From NCBI GenBank assembly GCA_035771165.1, contig JAWNZC010000351.1:8439501-8503500 (forward strand): a DNA stretch of 64,000 nucleotides. The letters are read 5' to 3'. The notes beneath the pieces were generated by a model. The model was not told the DNA's origin. It was given only the letters and a program-made list of their open reading frames with translations, and ran no database searches. The translations under genes were made by a program, and so were the position numbers. Positions 54,905 through 63,864 of this stretch are shown in pieces; the stretch's first letter is position 1, and each line of letters opens with the position of its first letter. The stretch comes from Paragorgia papillata. Lineage: Eukaryota; Cnidaria; Anthozoa; Scleralcyonacea; Coralliidae.

Positions 54905-55150
54905 GTAATTTTTCTTCTTTGTTTAAATAGTTTAAAGAAAGGACATTTTAAAGACCTAAATTCCAGATTTGCTTCATCTAAGCAAGGCATTTTCTAACTT
55001 AAGTAATTATAAAATACCAGGGTGACTTCTTTATTTAATTTAGATATCTAGAAATAGAATTTTCACATCGACGTATTCTTTATTGAGCGCAAAGTTTAGT
55101 TGTTTTTTTTAGAAGAAGCTACGTAGTCTTAGACGAGGATAAACGTGGTC

Positions 55151-55222
55151 AGCAGCGTGGCGCAGTGGAAGCGTGCTGGGCCCATAACTCAGAGGTCGAT
55201 AGATCGAAACCATCTTCTGCTA
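55151..55222 (+). pseudogene. tRNA-iMet(CAU), unit 8, multiply mutated
   Basis: The acceptor is AGCAGCG/TTCTGCT with a C-T mismatch. The anticodon stem is CTCAG and the T-stem GATAG. Probably non-functional. Confidence 0.65.
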
Positions 55223-55394
55223 ATGCTATACTAGCTGTGAAATCCTGTTATTTTGAAATAGTTTTAATGCATAAAATAACTAGGTAAAAATAATAATAAT
55301 TCGAGATTTAACAAGCTGACAAAGTCAATTTTTTGGTTTTAAGCAAACGTAAAAAAAATCTACAATATTTTTAAAAATTGCTGTGTTTCCACCC

Positions 55395-55481
55395 GCTCCA
55401 GTGGCTCAGTTGGTTAGCGCATCGTACTTATAGGCAGTATGCGAAATGCGAAGGTCGAGGGTTCCAGCCCCTCCTGGAGCA
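55395..55481 (+). tRNA. tRNA-Ile-UAU: tRNA-Ile(UAU), unit 9, box B mutation
   Basis: The T-loop is GTTCCAGCC instead of GTTCGAGCC. This hits an invariant purine and the Pol III box B, so expression is doubtful. Confidence 0.7.
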
Positions 55482-55728
55482 GTAATTTTTCTTCTTTTTT
55501 TATATAGTTTAAAGAAAGGACATTTTAAAGACCTAAATTCCAGATATACTTTATCTAAGCAAGGCATTTTCGAACTTAAGCAATTATAAAATACCAGGGT
55601 GACTTCTTTATTTAATTTAGATATCTATAGAAATAGAATTTTCATATCGACGTATTCTCTATTGAGTGCAAAGTTTAGTTGTTTTTTTAGAAGAAGCTAC
55701 GTAGTCTTAGACGAGAATAAACGTGCTC

Positions 55729-55800
55729 AGCAGGGTGGCGCAGTGGAAGCGTGCTGGGCCCATAACCAAGAGGTCGATGGATCGAAACCATCTCCTGCTA
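55729..55800 (+). tRNA. tRNA-iMet-CAU: tRNA-iMet(CAU), unit 9, C41A variant
   Basis: CCAAG anticodon 3' stem, as in units 5, 16 and 17. Confidence 0.8.
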
Positions 55801-55954
55801 TTGCTATACTGGCAGTGAAATCCTGTTAATTTGAAATAGTTTTACTTCATAAAATACTAAAGTTAAATCTAGGGCTGACCAAGTCAATTTTTTTGTTTTA
55901 AGCAAACGTAAAAAAAAATCTACAATATTTTTAAAAATTGCTATGTTTCCACCC

Positions 55955-56041
55955 GCTCCAGTGGCTCAGTTGGTTAGCGCATCGTACTTATAGGCAGTAT
56001 GCGAAATGCGAAGGTCGAGGGTTCGAGCCCCTCCTGGAGCA
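55955..56041 (+). tRNA. tRNA-Ile-UAU: tRNA-Ile(UAU), unit 10
   Basis: Consensus copy. Confidence 0.92.
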
Positions 56042-56286
56042 GTAATTTTTCTTCTTTGTTTAAATAGTTTAAAGAAAGGACATTTTAAAGACCTAAATTC
56101 CAGATATGCTTTATCTAAGCAAGGCATTTTCTAACTTAAGTAATTATAAAATACCAGGGTGACTTCTTTATTTAATTTAGATATCTAGAAATAGAATTTT
56201 CATATCGACGTATTCTTTATTGAGTGCAAAGTTCAGTTGTTTTTTTAGAAGAAGCTACGTAGTCTTAGACGAGAATAAACGTGCTC

Positions 56287-56358
56287 AGCAGGGTGGCCTA
56301 GTGGAAGCGTGCTGGGCCCATAACTCAGAGGTCGATGGATCGAAACCATCTCCTGCTA
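56287..56358 (+). tRNA. tRNA-iMet-CAU: tRNA-iMet(CAU), unit 10, D-arm and stem variant
   Basis: D-stem GCCT instead of GCGC and anticodon 3' stem CTCAG (G30-U40 wobble). Same haplotype as unit 19. Confidence 0.72.
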
Positions 56359-56512
56359 TTGCTCTACTGGCAGTGAAATCCTGTTAATTTGAAATAGTTT
56401 TACTTCATAAAATACTAAAGTTAAATCTAGGGCTGACCAAGTCAATTTTTTTGTTTTAAGCAAACGTAAAAAAAAATCTACAATATTTTTAAAAATTGCT
56501 ATGTTTCCACCC

Positions 56513-56599
56513 GCTCCAGTGGCTCAGTTGGTTAGCGCATCGTACTTATAGGCAGTATGCGAAATGCGAAGGTCGAGGGTTCGAGCCCCTCCTGGAGAA
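56513..56599 (+). tRNA. tRNA-Ile-UAU: tRNA-Ile(UAU), unit 11, C72A variant
   Basis: The acceptor ends CTGGAGA, so G1 faces A72. Body consensus. Confidence 0.75.
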
Positions 56600-56845
56600 G
56601 TAATTTTTCTTCTTTTTTTATATAGTTTAAAGAATTGACTTTTTAAAGACCTAAATTCCACATATGCTCTATCTAAGCAAGGCATTTTCTAACTTTAAGT
56701 AATTATAAAATACCAGGGTGACTTCTTTATTTAATTTAGATATCTAGAAATTGAATTTTCATATCGACGTATTCTTTATGGAGTGCAAAGTTCAGTTGTT
56801 TTTTTAGAAGAAGCTACGTAGTCTTAGACGAGAATAAACGTGCTC

Positions 56846-56917
56846 AGCAGGGTGGCCTAGTGGAAGCGTGCTGGGCCCATAACCCAGAGGTCGATGGATC
56901 GAAACCATCTCCTGCTA
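56846..56917 (+). tRNA. tRNA-iMet-CAU: tRNA-iMet(CAU), unit 11, D-arm variant
   Basis: D-stem GCCT; anticodon arm consensus. Confidence 0.78.
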
Positions 56918-57071
56918 TTGCTCTACTGGCAGTGAAATCCTGTTAATTTGAAATAGTTTTACTTCATAAAATACTAAAGTTAAATCTAGGGCTGACCAAG
57001 TCAATTTTTTTGTTTTAAGCAAACGTAAAAAAAAATCTACAATATTTTTAAAAATTGCTATGTTTCCACCC

Positions 57072-57157
57072 GCTCCAGTGGCTCAGTTGGTAGCGCATCG
57101 TACTTATAGGCAGTATGCGAAATGCGAAGGTCGAGGGTTCGAGCCCCTCCTGGAGCA
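57072..57157 (+). tRNA. tRNA-Ile-UAU: tRNA-Ile(UAU), unit 12
   Basis: Shorter D-loop class; this gene and its surroundings look identical to units 6, 14 and 18. Confidence 0.88.
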
Positions 57158-57402
57158 GTAATTTTTCTTCTTTGTTTAAATAGTTTAAAGAAAGGACATT
57201 TTAAAGACCTAAATTCCAGATATGCTTTATCTAAGCAAGGCATTTTCTAACTTAAGTAATTATAAAATACCAGGGTGACTTCTTTATTTAATTTAGATAT
57301 CTAGAAATAGAATTTTCACATCGACGTATTCTTTATTGAGTGCAAAGTTTGGTTGTTTTTTTAGAAGAAGCTACGTAGTCTTAGACGAGGATAAACGTGC
57401 TC

Positions 57403-57474
57403 AGCAGGGTGGCCTAGTGGAAGCGTGCTGGGCCCATAACTTAGAGGTCGATGGATCGAAACCATCTCCTGCTA
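57403..57474 (+). tRNA. tRNA-iMet-CAU: tRNA-iMet(CAU), unit 12, D-arm and stem variant
   Basis: D-stem GCCT and anticodon 3' stem CTTAG, leaving only one Watson-Crick G:C of the three. Confidence 0.68.
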
Positions 57475-57628
57475 TTGCCCTACTGGCAGTGAAATCCTGT
57501 TAATTTGAAATAGTTTTACTTCATAAAATACTAAAGTTAAATCTAGGGCTGACCAAGTCAATTTTTTTGTTTTAAGCAAACGTAAAAAAAAATCTACAAT
57601 ATTTTTAAAAATTGCTATGTTTCCACCC

Positions 57629-57715
57629 GCTCCAGTGGCTCAGTTGGTTAGCGCATCGTACTTATAGGCAGTATGCGAAATGCGAAGGTCGAGGGTTCGA
57701 GCCCCTCCTGGAGAA
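57629..57715 (+). tRNA. tRNA-Ile-UAU: tRNA-Ile(UAU), unit 13, C72A variant
   Basis: CTGGAGA acceptor end, as units 11 and 20. Confidence 0.75.
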
Positions 57716-57961
57716 GTAATTTTTCTTCTTTTTTTATATAGTTTAAAGAATTGACTTTTTAAAGACCTAAATTCCACATATGCTTTATCTAAGCAAGGCA
57801 TTTTCTAACTTTAAGTAATTATAAAATACCAGGGTGACTTCTTTATTTAATTTAGATATCTAGAAATTGAATTTTCATATCGACGTATTCTTTATGGAGT
57901 GCAAAGTTCAGTTGTTTTTTTAGAAGAAGCTACGTAGTCTTAGACGAGAATAAACGTGCTC

Positions 57962-58033
57962 AGCAGGGTGGTCTAGTGGAAGCGTGCTGGGCCCATAACC
58001 CAGAGGTCGATGGATCGAAACCATCTCCTGCTA
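57962..58033 (+). tRNA. tRNA-iMet-CAU: tRNA-iMet(CAU), unit 13, D-arm variant
   Basis: D-stem GTCT, one step beyond the GCCT class; anticodon arm consensus. Confidence 0.75.
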
Positions 58034-58187
58034 TTGCTCTACTGGCAGTGAAATCCTGTTAATTTGAAATAGTTTTACTTCATAAAATACTAAAGTTAAA
58101 TCTAGGGCTGACCAAGTCAATTTTTTTGTTTTAAGCAAACGTAAAAAAAAATCTACAATATTTTTAAAAATTGCTATGTTTCCACCC

Positions 58188-58273
58188 GCTCCAGTGGCTC
58201 AGTTGGTAGCGCATCGTACTTATAGGCAGTATGCGAAATGCGAAGGTCGAGGGTTCGAGCCCCTCCTGGAGCA
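58188..58273 (+). tRNA. tRNA-Ile-UAU: tRNA-Ile(UAU), unit 14
   Basis: Shorter D-loop class. Confidence 0.88.
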
Positions 58274-58518
58274 GTAATTTTTCTTCTTTGTTTAAATAGT
58301 TTAAAGAAAGGACATTTTAAAGACCTAAATTCCAGATATGCTTTATCTAAGCAAGGCATTTTCTAACTTAAGTAATTATAAAATACCAGGGTGACTTCTT
58401 TATTTAATTTAGATATCTAGAAATAGAATTTTCACATCGACGTATTCTTTATTGAGTGCAAAGTTTGGTTGTTTTTTTAGAAGAAGCTACGTAGTCTTAG
58501 ACGAGAATAAACGTGCTC

Positions 58519-58590
58519 AGCAGGGTGGCGCAGTGGAAGCGTGCTGGGCCCATAACCCAGAGGTCGATGGATCGAAACCATCTCCTGCTA
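58519..58590 (+). tRNA. tRNA-iMet-CAU: initiator tRNA-Met(CAU), unit 14
   Basis: Consensus copy. Confidence 0.93.
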
Positions 58591-58743
58591 TTGCTATACT
58601 GGCTGTTAAATCCTGTTAATTTGAAATAGTTTTACTTCATAAAATACTAAAGTTAAATCTAGAGCTGACCAAGTAAATTTTTTTGTTTTAAGCAAACGTA
58701 AAAAAAATCTACAATATTTTTAAAAATTGCTATGTTTCCACCC

Positions 58744-58830
58744 GCTCCAGGGGCTCAGTTGGTTAGCGCATCGTAATTATAGGCAGTATGCGAAATGCGA
58801 AGGCCGAGGGTTCGAGCCCCTCCTGGAGCA
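58744..58830 (+). tRNA. tRNA-Ile-UAU: tRNA-Ile(UAU), unit 15, U8 mutated
   Basis: GCTCCAGGGGCTCAG replaces the nearly invariant T8 with G. C32 is A (TCGTAATTATAGG). Probably impaired. Confidence 0.68.
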
Positions 58831-59076
58831 GTAATTTTTCTTCTTTTTTTATATAGTTTAAAGAATGGACTTTTTAAAGACCTAAATTCCAGATATGCTT
58901 TATCTAAGCCAGGCATTTTCTAACTTTAAGTAATTATAAAATACCAGGGTGACTTCTTTATTTAATTTAGATATCTAGAAATAGAATTTTCATATCGACG
59001 TATTCTTTATTGAGTGCAAAGTTTAGTTGTTTTTTTAGAAGAAGCTACGTAGTCTTAGACGAGAATAAACGTGCTC

Positions 59077-59148
59077 AGCAGGGTGGCGCAGTGGAAGCGT
59101 GCTGGGCCCATAACCCAGAGGTCGATGGATCGAAACCATCTCCTGCTA
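59077..59148 (+). tRNA. tRNA-iMet-CAU: initiator tRNA-Met(CAU), unit 15
   Basis: Consensus copy. Confidence 0.93.
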
Positions 59149-59303
59149 TTGCTAAACTGGCTGTTAAATCCTGTTAATTTGAAATAGTTTTACTTCATAA
59201 AATACTAAAGTTAAATCTAGAGCTGTCCAAGTCAATTTTTTTGTTTTAAGCAAACGTAAAAAAAAATCTACAATATTTTTAAAAAATTGCTATGTTTCCA
59301 CCC

Positions 59304-59390
59304 GCTCCAGTGGCTCAGTTGGTTAGCGCATCGTACTTATAGGCAGTATGCGAAATGCGAAGGTCGAGGGTTCGAGCCCCTCCTGGAGCA
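59304..59390 (+). tRNA. tRNA-Ile-UAU: tRNA-Ile(UAU), unit 16
   Basis: Consensus copy; its spacer shares AGATTTGCTTCATC with unit 8 only. Confidence 0.92.
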
Positions 59391-59635
59391 GTAATTTTTC
59401 TTCTTTGTTTAAATAGTTTAAAGAAAGGACATTTTAAAGACCTAAATTCCAGATTTGCTTCATCTAAGCAAGGCATTTTCTAACTTAAGTAATTATAAAA
59501 TACCAGGGTGACTTCTTTATTTAATTTAGATATCTAGAAATAGAATTTTCACATCGACGTATTCTTTATTGAGTGCAAAGTTTAGTTGTTTTTTTAGAAG
59601 AAGCTACGTAGTCTTAGACGAGAATAAACGTGCTC

Positions 59636-59707
59636 AGCAGGGTGGCGCAGTGGAAGCGTGCTGGGCCCATAACCAAGAGGTCGATGGATCGAAACCATCT
59701 CCTGCTA
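59636..59707 (+). tRNA. tRNA-iMet-CAU: tRNA-iMet(CAU), unit 16, C41A variant
   Basis: CCAAG anticodon 3' stem. Confidence 0.8.
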
Positions 59708-59860
59708 TTGCTATACTGGCAGTGAAATCCTGTTAATTTGAAATAGTTTTACTCCATAAAATACTAAAGTTAAATCTAGAGCTGACCAAGTCAATTTTTT
59801 TGTTTTAAGCAAACGTAAAAAAAATCTACAATATTTTTAAAAATTGCTGTGTTTCCACCC

Positions 59861-59947
59861 GCTCCAGTGGCTCAGTTGGTTAGCGCATCGTATTTATAGG
59901 CAGTATGCGAAATGCGAAGGTCGAGGGTTCGAGCTCCTCCTGGAGCA
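59861..59947 (+). tRNA. tRNA-Ile-UAU: tRNA-Ile(UAU), unit 17
   Basis: T32 and GAGCTCCTC class, as units 7, 19 and 24. Confidence 0.87.
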
Positions 59948-60193
59948 GTAATTTTTCTTCTTTGTTTAAATAGTTTAAAGAATGGACATTTTAAAGACCT
60001 AAATTCCAGATATGCTTTATCTAAGCAAGGCATTTTCGAACTTTAAGTAATTATAAAATACCAGGGTGACTTCTTTATTTAATTTAGATATCTAGAAATA
60101 GAATTTTCATATCGACGTATTCTCTATTGAGTGCAAAGTTTAGTTGTTTTTTTAGAAGAAGCTACGTAGTCTTAGACGGGAATAAACGTGCTC

Positions 60194-60265
60194 AGCAGGG
60201 TGGCGCAGTGGAAGCGTGCTGGGCCCATAACCAAGAGGTCGATGGATCGAAACCATCTCCTGCTA
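60194..60265 (+). tRNA. tRNA-iMet-CAU: tRNA-iMet(CAU), unit 17, C41A variant
   Basis: CCAAG anticodon 3' stem. Confidence 0.8.
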
Positions 60266-60418
60266 TTGCTATACTGGCAGTGAAATCCTGTTAATTTGAA
60301 ATAGTTTTACTTCATAAAATACTAAAGTTAAATCTAGGGCTGACCAAGTCATTTTTTTTGTTTTAAGCAAACGTAAAAAAAATCTACAATATTTTTAAAA
60401 ATTGCTATGTTTCCACCC

Positions 60419-60504
60419 GCTCCAGTGGCTCAGTTGGTAGCGCATCGTACTTATAGGCAGTATGCGAAATGCGAAGGTCGAGGGTTCGAGCCCCTCCTGG
60501 AGCA
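60419..60504 (+). tRNA. tRNA-Ile-UAU: tRNA-Ile(UAU), unit 18
   Basis: Shorter D-loop class. Confidence 0.88.
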
Positions 60505-60749
60505 GTAATTTTTCTTCTTTGTTTAAATAGTTTAAAGAAAGGACATTTTAAAGACCTAAATTCCAGATATGCTTTATCTAAGCAAGGCATTTTCTAACTT
60601 AAGTAATTATAAAATACCAGGGTGACTTCTTTATTTAATTTAGATATCTAGAAATAGAATTTTCACATCGACGTATTCTTTATTGAGTGCAAAGTTTGGT
60701 TGTTTTTTTAGAAGAAGCTACGTAGTCTTAGACGAGGATAAACGTGCTC

Positions 60750-60821
60750 AGCAGGGTGGCGCAGTGGAAGCGTGCTGGGCCCATAACCCAGAGGTCGATG
60801 GATCGAAACCATCTCCTGCTA
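60750..60821 (+). tRNA. tRNA-iMet-CAU: initiator tRNA-Met(CAU), unit 18
   Basis: Consensus copy. Confidence 0.93.
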
Positions 60822-60975
60822 TTGCTATACTGGCTGTTAAATCCTGTTAATTTGAAATAGTTTTACTTCATAAAATACTAAAGTTAAATCTAGAGCTGAC
60901 CAAGTCAATTTTTTTGTTTTAAGCAAACGTAAAAAAAAATCTACAATATTTTTAAAAATTGCTGTGTTTCCACCC

Positions 60976-61062
60976 GCTCCAGTGGCTCAGTTGGTTAGCG
61001 CATCGTATTTATAGGCAGTATGCGAAATGCGAAGGTCGAGGGTTCGAGCTCCTCCTGGAGCA
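60976..61062 (+). tRNA. tRNA-Ile-UAU: tRNA-Ile(UAU), unit 19
   Basis: T32 and GAGCTCCTC class. Confidence 0.87.
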
Positions 61063-61309
61063 GTAATTTTTCTTCTTTGTTTAAATAGTTTAAAGAATTG
61101 ACATTTTAAAGACCTAAATTCCAGATATGCTTTATCTAAGCAAGGCATTTTCGAACTTTAAGTAATTATAAAATACCAGGGTGACTTCTTTATTTAATTT
61201 AGATATCTAGAAATAGAATTTTCATATCGACGTATTCTTTATTGAGTGCAAAGTTTCAGTTGTTTTTTTAGAAGAAGCTACGTAGTCTTAGACGAGAATA
61301 AACGTGCTC

Positions 61310-61381
61310 AGCAGGGTGGCCTAGTGGAAGCGTGCTGGGCCCATAACTCAGAGGTCGATGGATCGAAACCATCTCCTGCTA
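61310..61381 (+). tRNA. tRNA-iMet-CAU: tRNA-iMet(CAU), unit 19, D-arm and stem variant
   Basis: D-stem GCCT and anticodon 3' stem CTCAG, the same haplotype as unit 10. Confidence 0.72.
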
Positions 61382-61536
61382 TTGCTCTACTGGCAGTGAA
61401 ATCCTGTTAATTTGAAATTGTTTTACTTCATAAAATACTAAAGTTAAATCTAGGGCTGACCAAGTCAATTTTTTTGTTTTAAGCAAACGTAAAAAAAAAA
61501 TCTACAATATTTTTAAAAATTGCTATGTTTCCACCC

Positions 61537-61623
61537 GCTCCAGTGGCTCAGTTGGTTAGCGCATCGTACTTATAGGCAGTATGCGAAATGCGAAGGTCGA
61601 GGGTTCGAGCCCCTCCTGGAGAA
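61537..61623 (+). tRNA. tRNA-Ile-UAU: tRNA-Ile(UAU), unit 20, C72A variant
   Basis: CTGGAGA acceptor end. Confidence 0.75.
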
Positions 61624-61869
61624 GTAATTTTTCTTCTTTTTTTATATAGTTTAAAGAATTGACTTTTTAAAGACCTAAATTCCAGATATGCTTTATCTAA
61701 GCAAGGCATTTTCTAACTTTAAGTAATTATAAAATACCAGGGTGACTTCTTTATTTAATTTAGATATCTAGAAATTGAATTTTCATATCGACGTATTCTT
61801 TATGGAGTGCAAAGTTCAGTTGTTTTTTTAGAAGAAGCTACGTAGTCTTAGACGAGAATAAACGTGCTC

Positions 61870-61941
61870 AGCAGGGTGGCCTAGTGGAAGCGTGCTGGGC
61901 CCATAACCCAGAGGTCGATGGATCGAAACCATCTCCTGCTA
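61870..61941 (+). tRNA. tRNA-iMet-CAU: tRNA-iMet(CAU), unit 20, D-arm variant
   Basis: D-stem GCCT; anticodon arm consensus. Confidence 0.78.
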
Positions 61942-62095
61942 TTGCTCTACTGGCAGTGAAATCCTGTTAATTTGAAATAGTTTTACTTCATAAAATACTA
62001 AAGTTAAATCTAGGGCTGACCAAGTCAATTTTTTTGTTTTAAGCAAACGTAAAAAAAAATCTACAATATTTTTAAAAATTGCTATGTTTCCACCC

Positions 62096-62182
62096 GCTCC
62101 AGTGGCTCAGTTGGTTAGCGCATCGTACTTATAGGCAGTATGCGAAATGCGAAGGTCGAGGGTTCGAGCCCCTCCTGGAGCA
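62096..62182 (+). tRNA. tRNA-Ile-UAU: tRNA-Ile(UAU), unit 21
   Basis: Consensus copy. Confidence 0.92.
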
Positions 62183-62429
62183 GTAATTTTTCTTCTTTTT
62201 TTATATAGTTTAAAGAAAGGACATTTTAAAGATCTAAATTCCAGATATGCTTTATCTAAGCAAGGCATCTTCTAACTTTAAGTAATTATAAAATACCAGT
62301 GTGACTTCTTTATTTAATTTAGATATCTAGAAATAGAATTTTCATATCGACGTATTCTTTATTGAGTGCAAAGTTTAGTTGTTTTTTTTAGAAGAAGCTA
62401 CGTAGTCTTAGACGAGGATAAACGTGCTC

Positions 62430-62501
62430 AGCAGGGTGGCGCAGTGGAAGCGTGCTGGGCCCATAACCCAGAGGTCGATGGATCGAAACCATCTCCTGCT
62501 A
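62430..62501 (+). tRNA. tRNA-iMet-CAU: initiator tRNA-Met(CAU), unit 21
   Basis: Consensus copy. Confidence 0.93.
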
Positions 62502-62655
62502 TTGCTATACTGGCTGTTAAATCCTGTTAATTTGAAATAGTTTTACTTCATAAAATACTAAAGTTAAATCTGGAGCTGACCAAGTCAATTTTTTTGTTTT
62601 AAGCAAACGTAAAAAAAAATCTACAATATTTTTAAAAATTGCTATGTTTCCACCC

Positions 62656-62742
62656 GCTCCAGTGGCTCAGTTGGTTAGCGCATCGTACTTATAGGCAGTA
62701 TGCGAAATGCGAAGGTCGAGGGTTCGAGCCCCTCCTGGAGCA
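62656..62742 (+). tRNA. tRNA-Ile-UAU: tRNA-Ile(UAU), unit 22
   Basis: Consensus copy. Confidence 0.92.
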
Positions 62743-62988
62743 GTAATTTTTCTTCTTTTTTTATATAGTTTAAAGAATGGACATTTTAAAGACCTAAATT
62801 CCAGATATGCTTTATCTAAGCAAGGCATTTTCTAACTTTAAGTAATTATAAAATACCAGGGTGACTTCTTTATTTAATTTAGATATCTAGAAATAGAATT
62901 TTCATATCGACGTATTCTTTATTGAGTGCAAAGTTTAGTTGTTTTTTTAGAAGAAGCTACGTAGTCTTAGACGAGAATAAACGTGCTC

Positions 62989-63060
62989 AGCAGGGTGGCG
63001 CAGTGGAAGCGTGCTGGGCCCATAACCCAGAGGTCGATGGATCGAAACCATCTCCTGCTA
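62989..63060 (+). tRNA. tRNA-iMet-CAU: initiator tRNA-Met(CAU), unit 22
   Basis: Consensus copy. Confidence 0.93.
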
Positions 63061-63214
63061 TTGCTGTACTGGCAGTGAAATCCTGTTAATTTGAAATAGT
63101 TTTACTTCATAAAATACTAAAGTTAAATCTAGGGCTGACCAAGTCAATTTTTTTGTTTTAAGCAAACGTAAAAAAAAATCTACAATATTTTTAAAAATTG
63201 CTATGTTTCCACCC

Positions 63215-63301
63215 GCTCCAGTGGCTCAGTTGGTTAGCGCATCGTACTTATAGGCAGTATGCGAAATGCGAAGGTCGAGGGTTCGAGCCCCTCCTGGAGC
63301 A
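63215..63301 (+). tRNA. tRNA-Ile-UAU: tRNA-Ile(UAU), unit 23
   Basis: Consensus copy. Confidence 0.92.
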
Positions 63302-63549
63302 GTAATTTTTTCTTCTTTGTTTAAATAGTTTAAAGAAAGGACATTTTAAAGACCTAAATTCCAGATATGCTTTATCTAAGCAAGGCATTTTCTAACTTTA
63401 AGTAATTATAAAATACCAGGGTGACGTCTTTATTTAATTTAGATATCTAGAAATAGAATTTTCACATCGACGTATTCTTTATTGAGTGCAAAGTTTTGGT
63501 TGTTTTTTTAGAAGAAGCTACGTAGTCTTAGACGAGGATAAACGTGCTC

Positions 63550-63622
63550 AGCAGGGTGGCGCAGTGGAAGCGTGCTGGGCCCATAACCCAGAGGTCGATG
63601 GATCGAAAACCATCTCCTGCTA
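63550..63622 (+). tRNA. tRNA-iMet-CAU: tRNA-iMet(CAU), unit 23, one extra T-loop base
   Basis: GATCGAAAACC has one A more than the other copies, enlarging the T-loop to eight bases; either damage or a homopolymer sequencing error. Confidence 0.75.
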
Positions 63623-63777
63623 TTGCTATACTGGCTGTTAAATCCTGTTAATTTGAAATAGTTTTACTTCATAAAATACTAAAGTTAAATCTAGAGCTGA
63701 CCAAGTCAATTTTTTTTGTTTTAAGCAAACGTAAAAAAAAATCTACAATATTTTTAAAAATTGCTGTGTTTCCACCC

Positions 63778-63864
63778 GCTCCAGTGGCTCAGTTGGTTAG
63801 CGCATCGTATTTATAGGCAGTATGCGAAATGCGAAGGTCGAGGGTTCGAGCTCCTCCTGGAGCA
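63778..63864 (+). tRNA. tRNA-Ile-UAU: tRNA-Ile(UAU), unit 24
   Basis: T32 and GAGCTCCTC class. The window ends in the following spacer, before the next iMet gene. Confidence 0.87.

Noticed and set aside
53689..60590. A repeated 61-residue minus-strand protein in four array units
   Set aside because: It is antisense to tRNA-Ile and its spacer and is open only in units with the one-base D-loop deletion; no coding signal.
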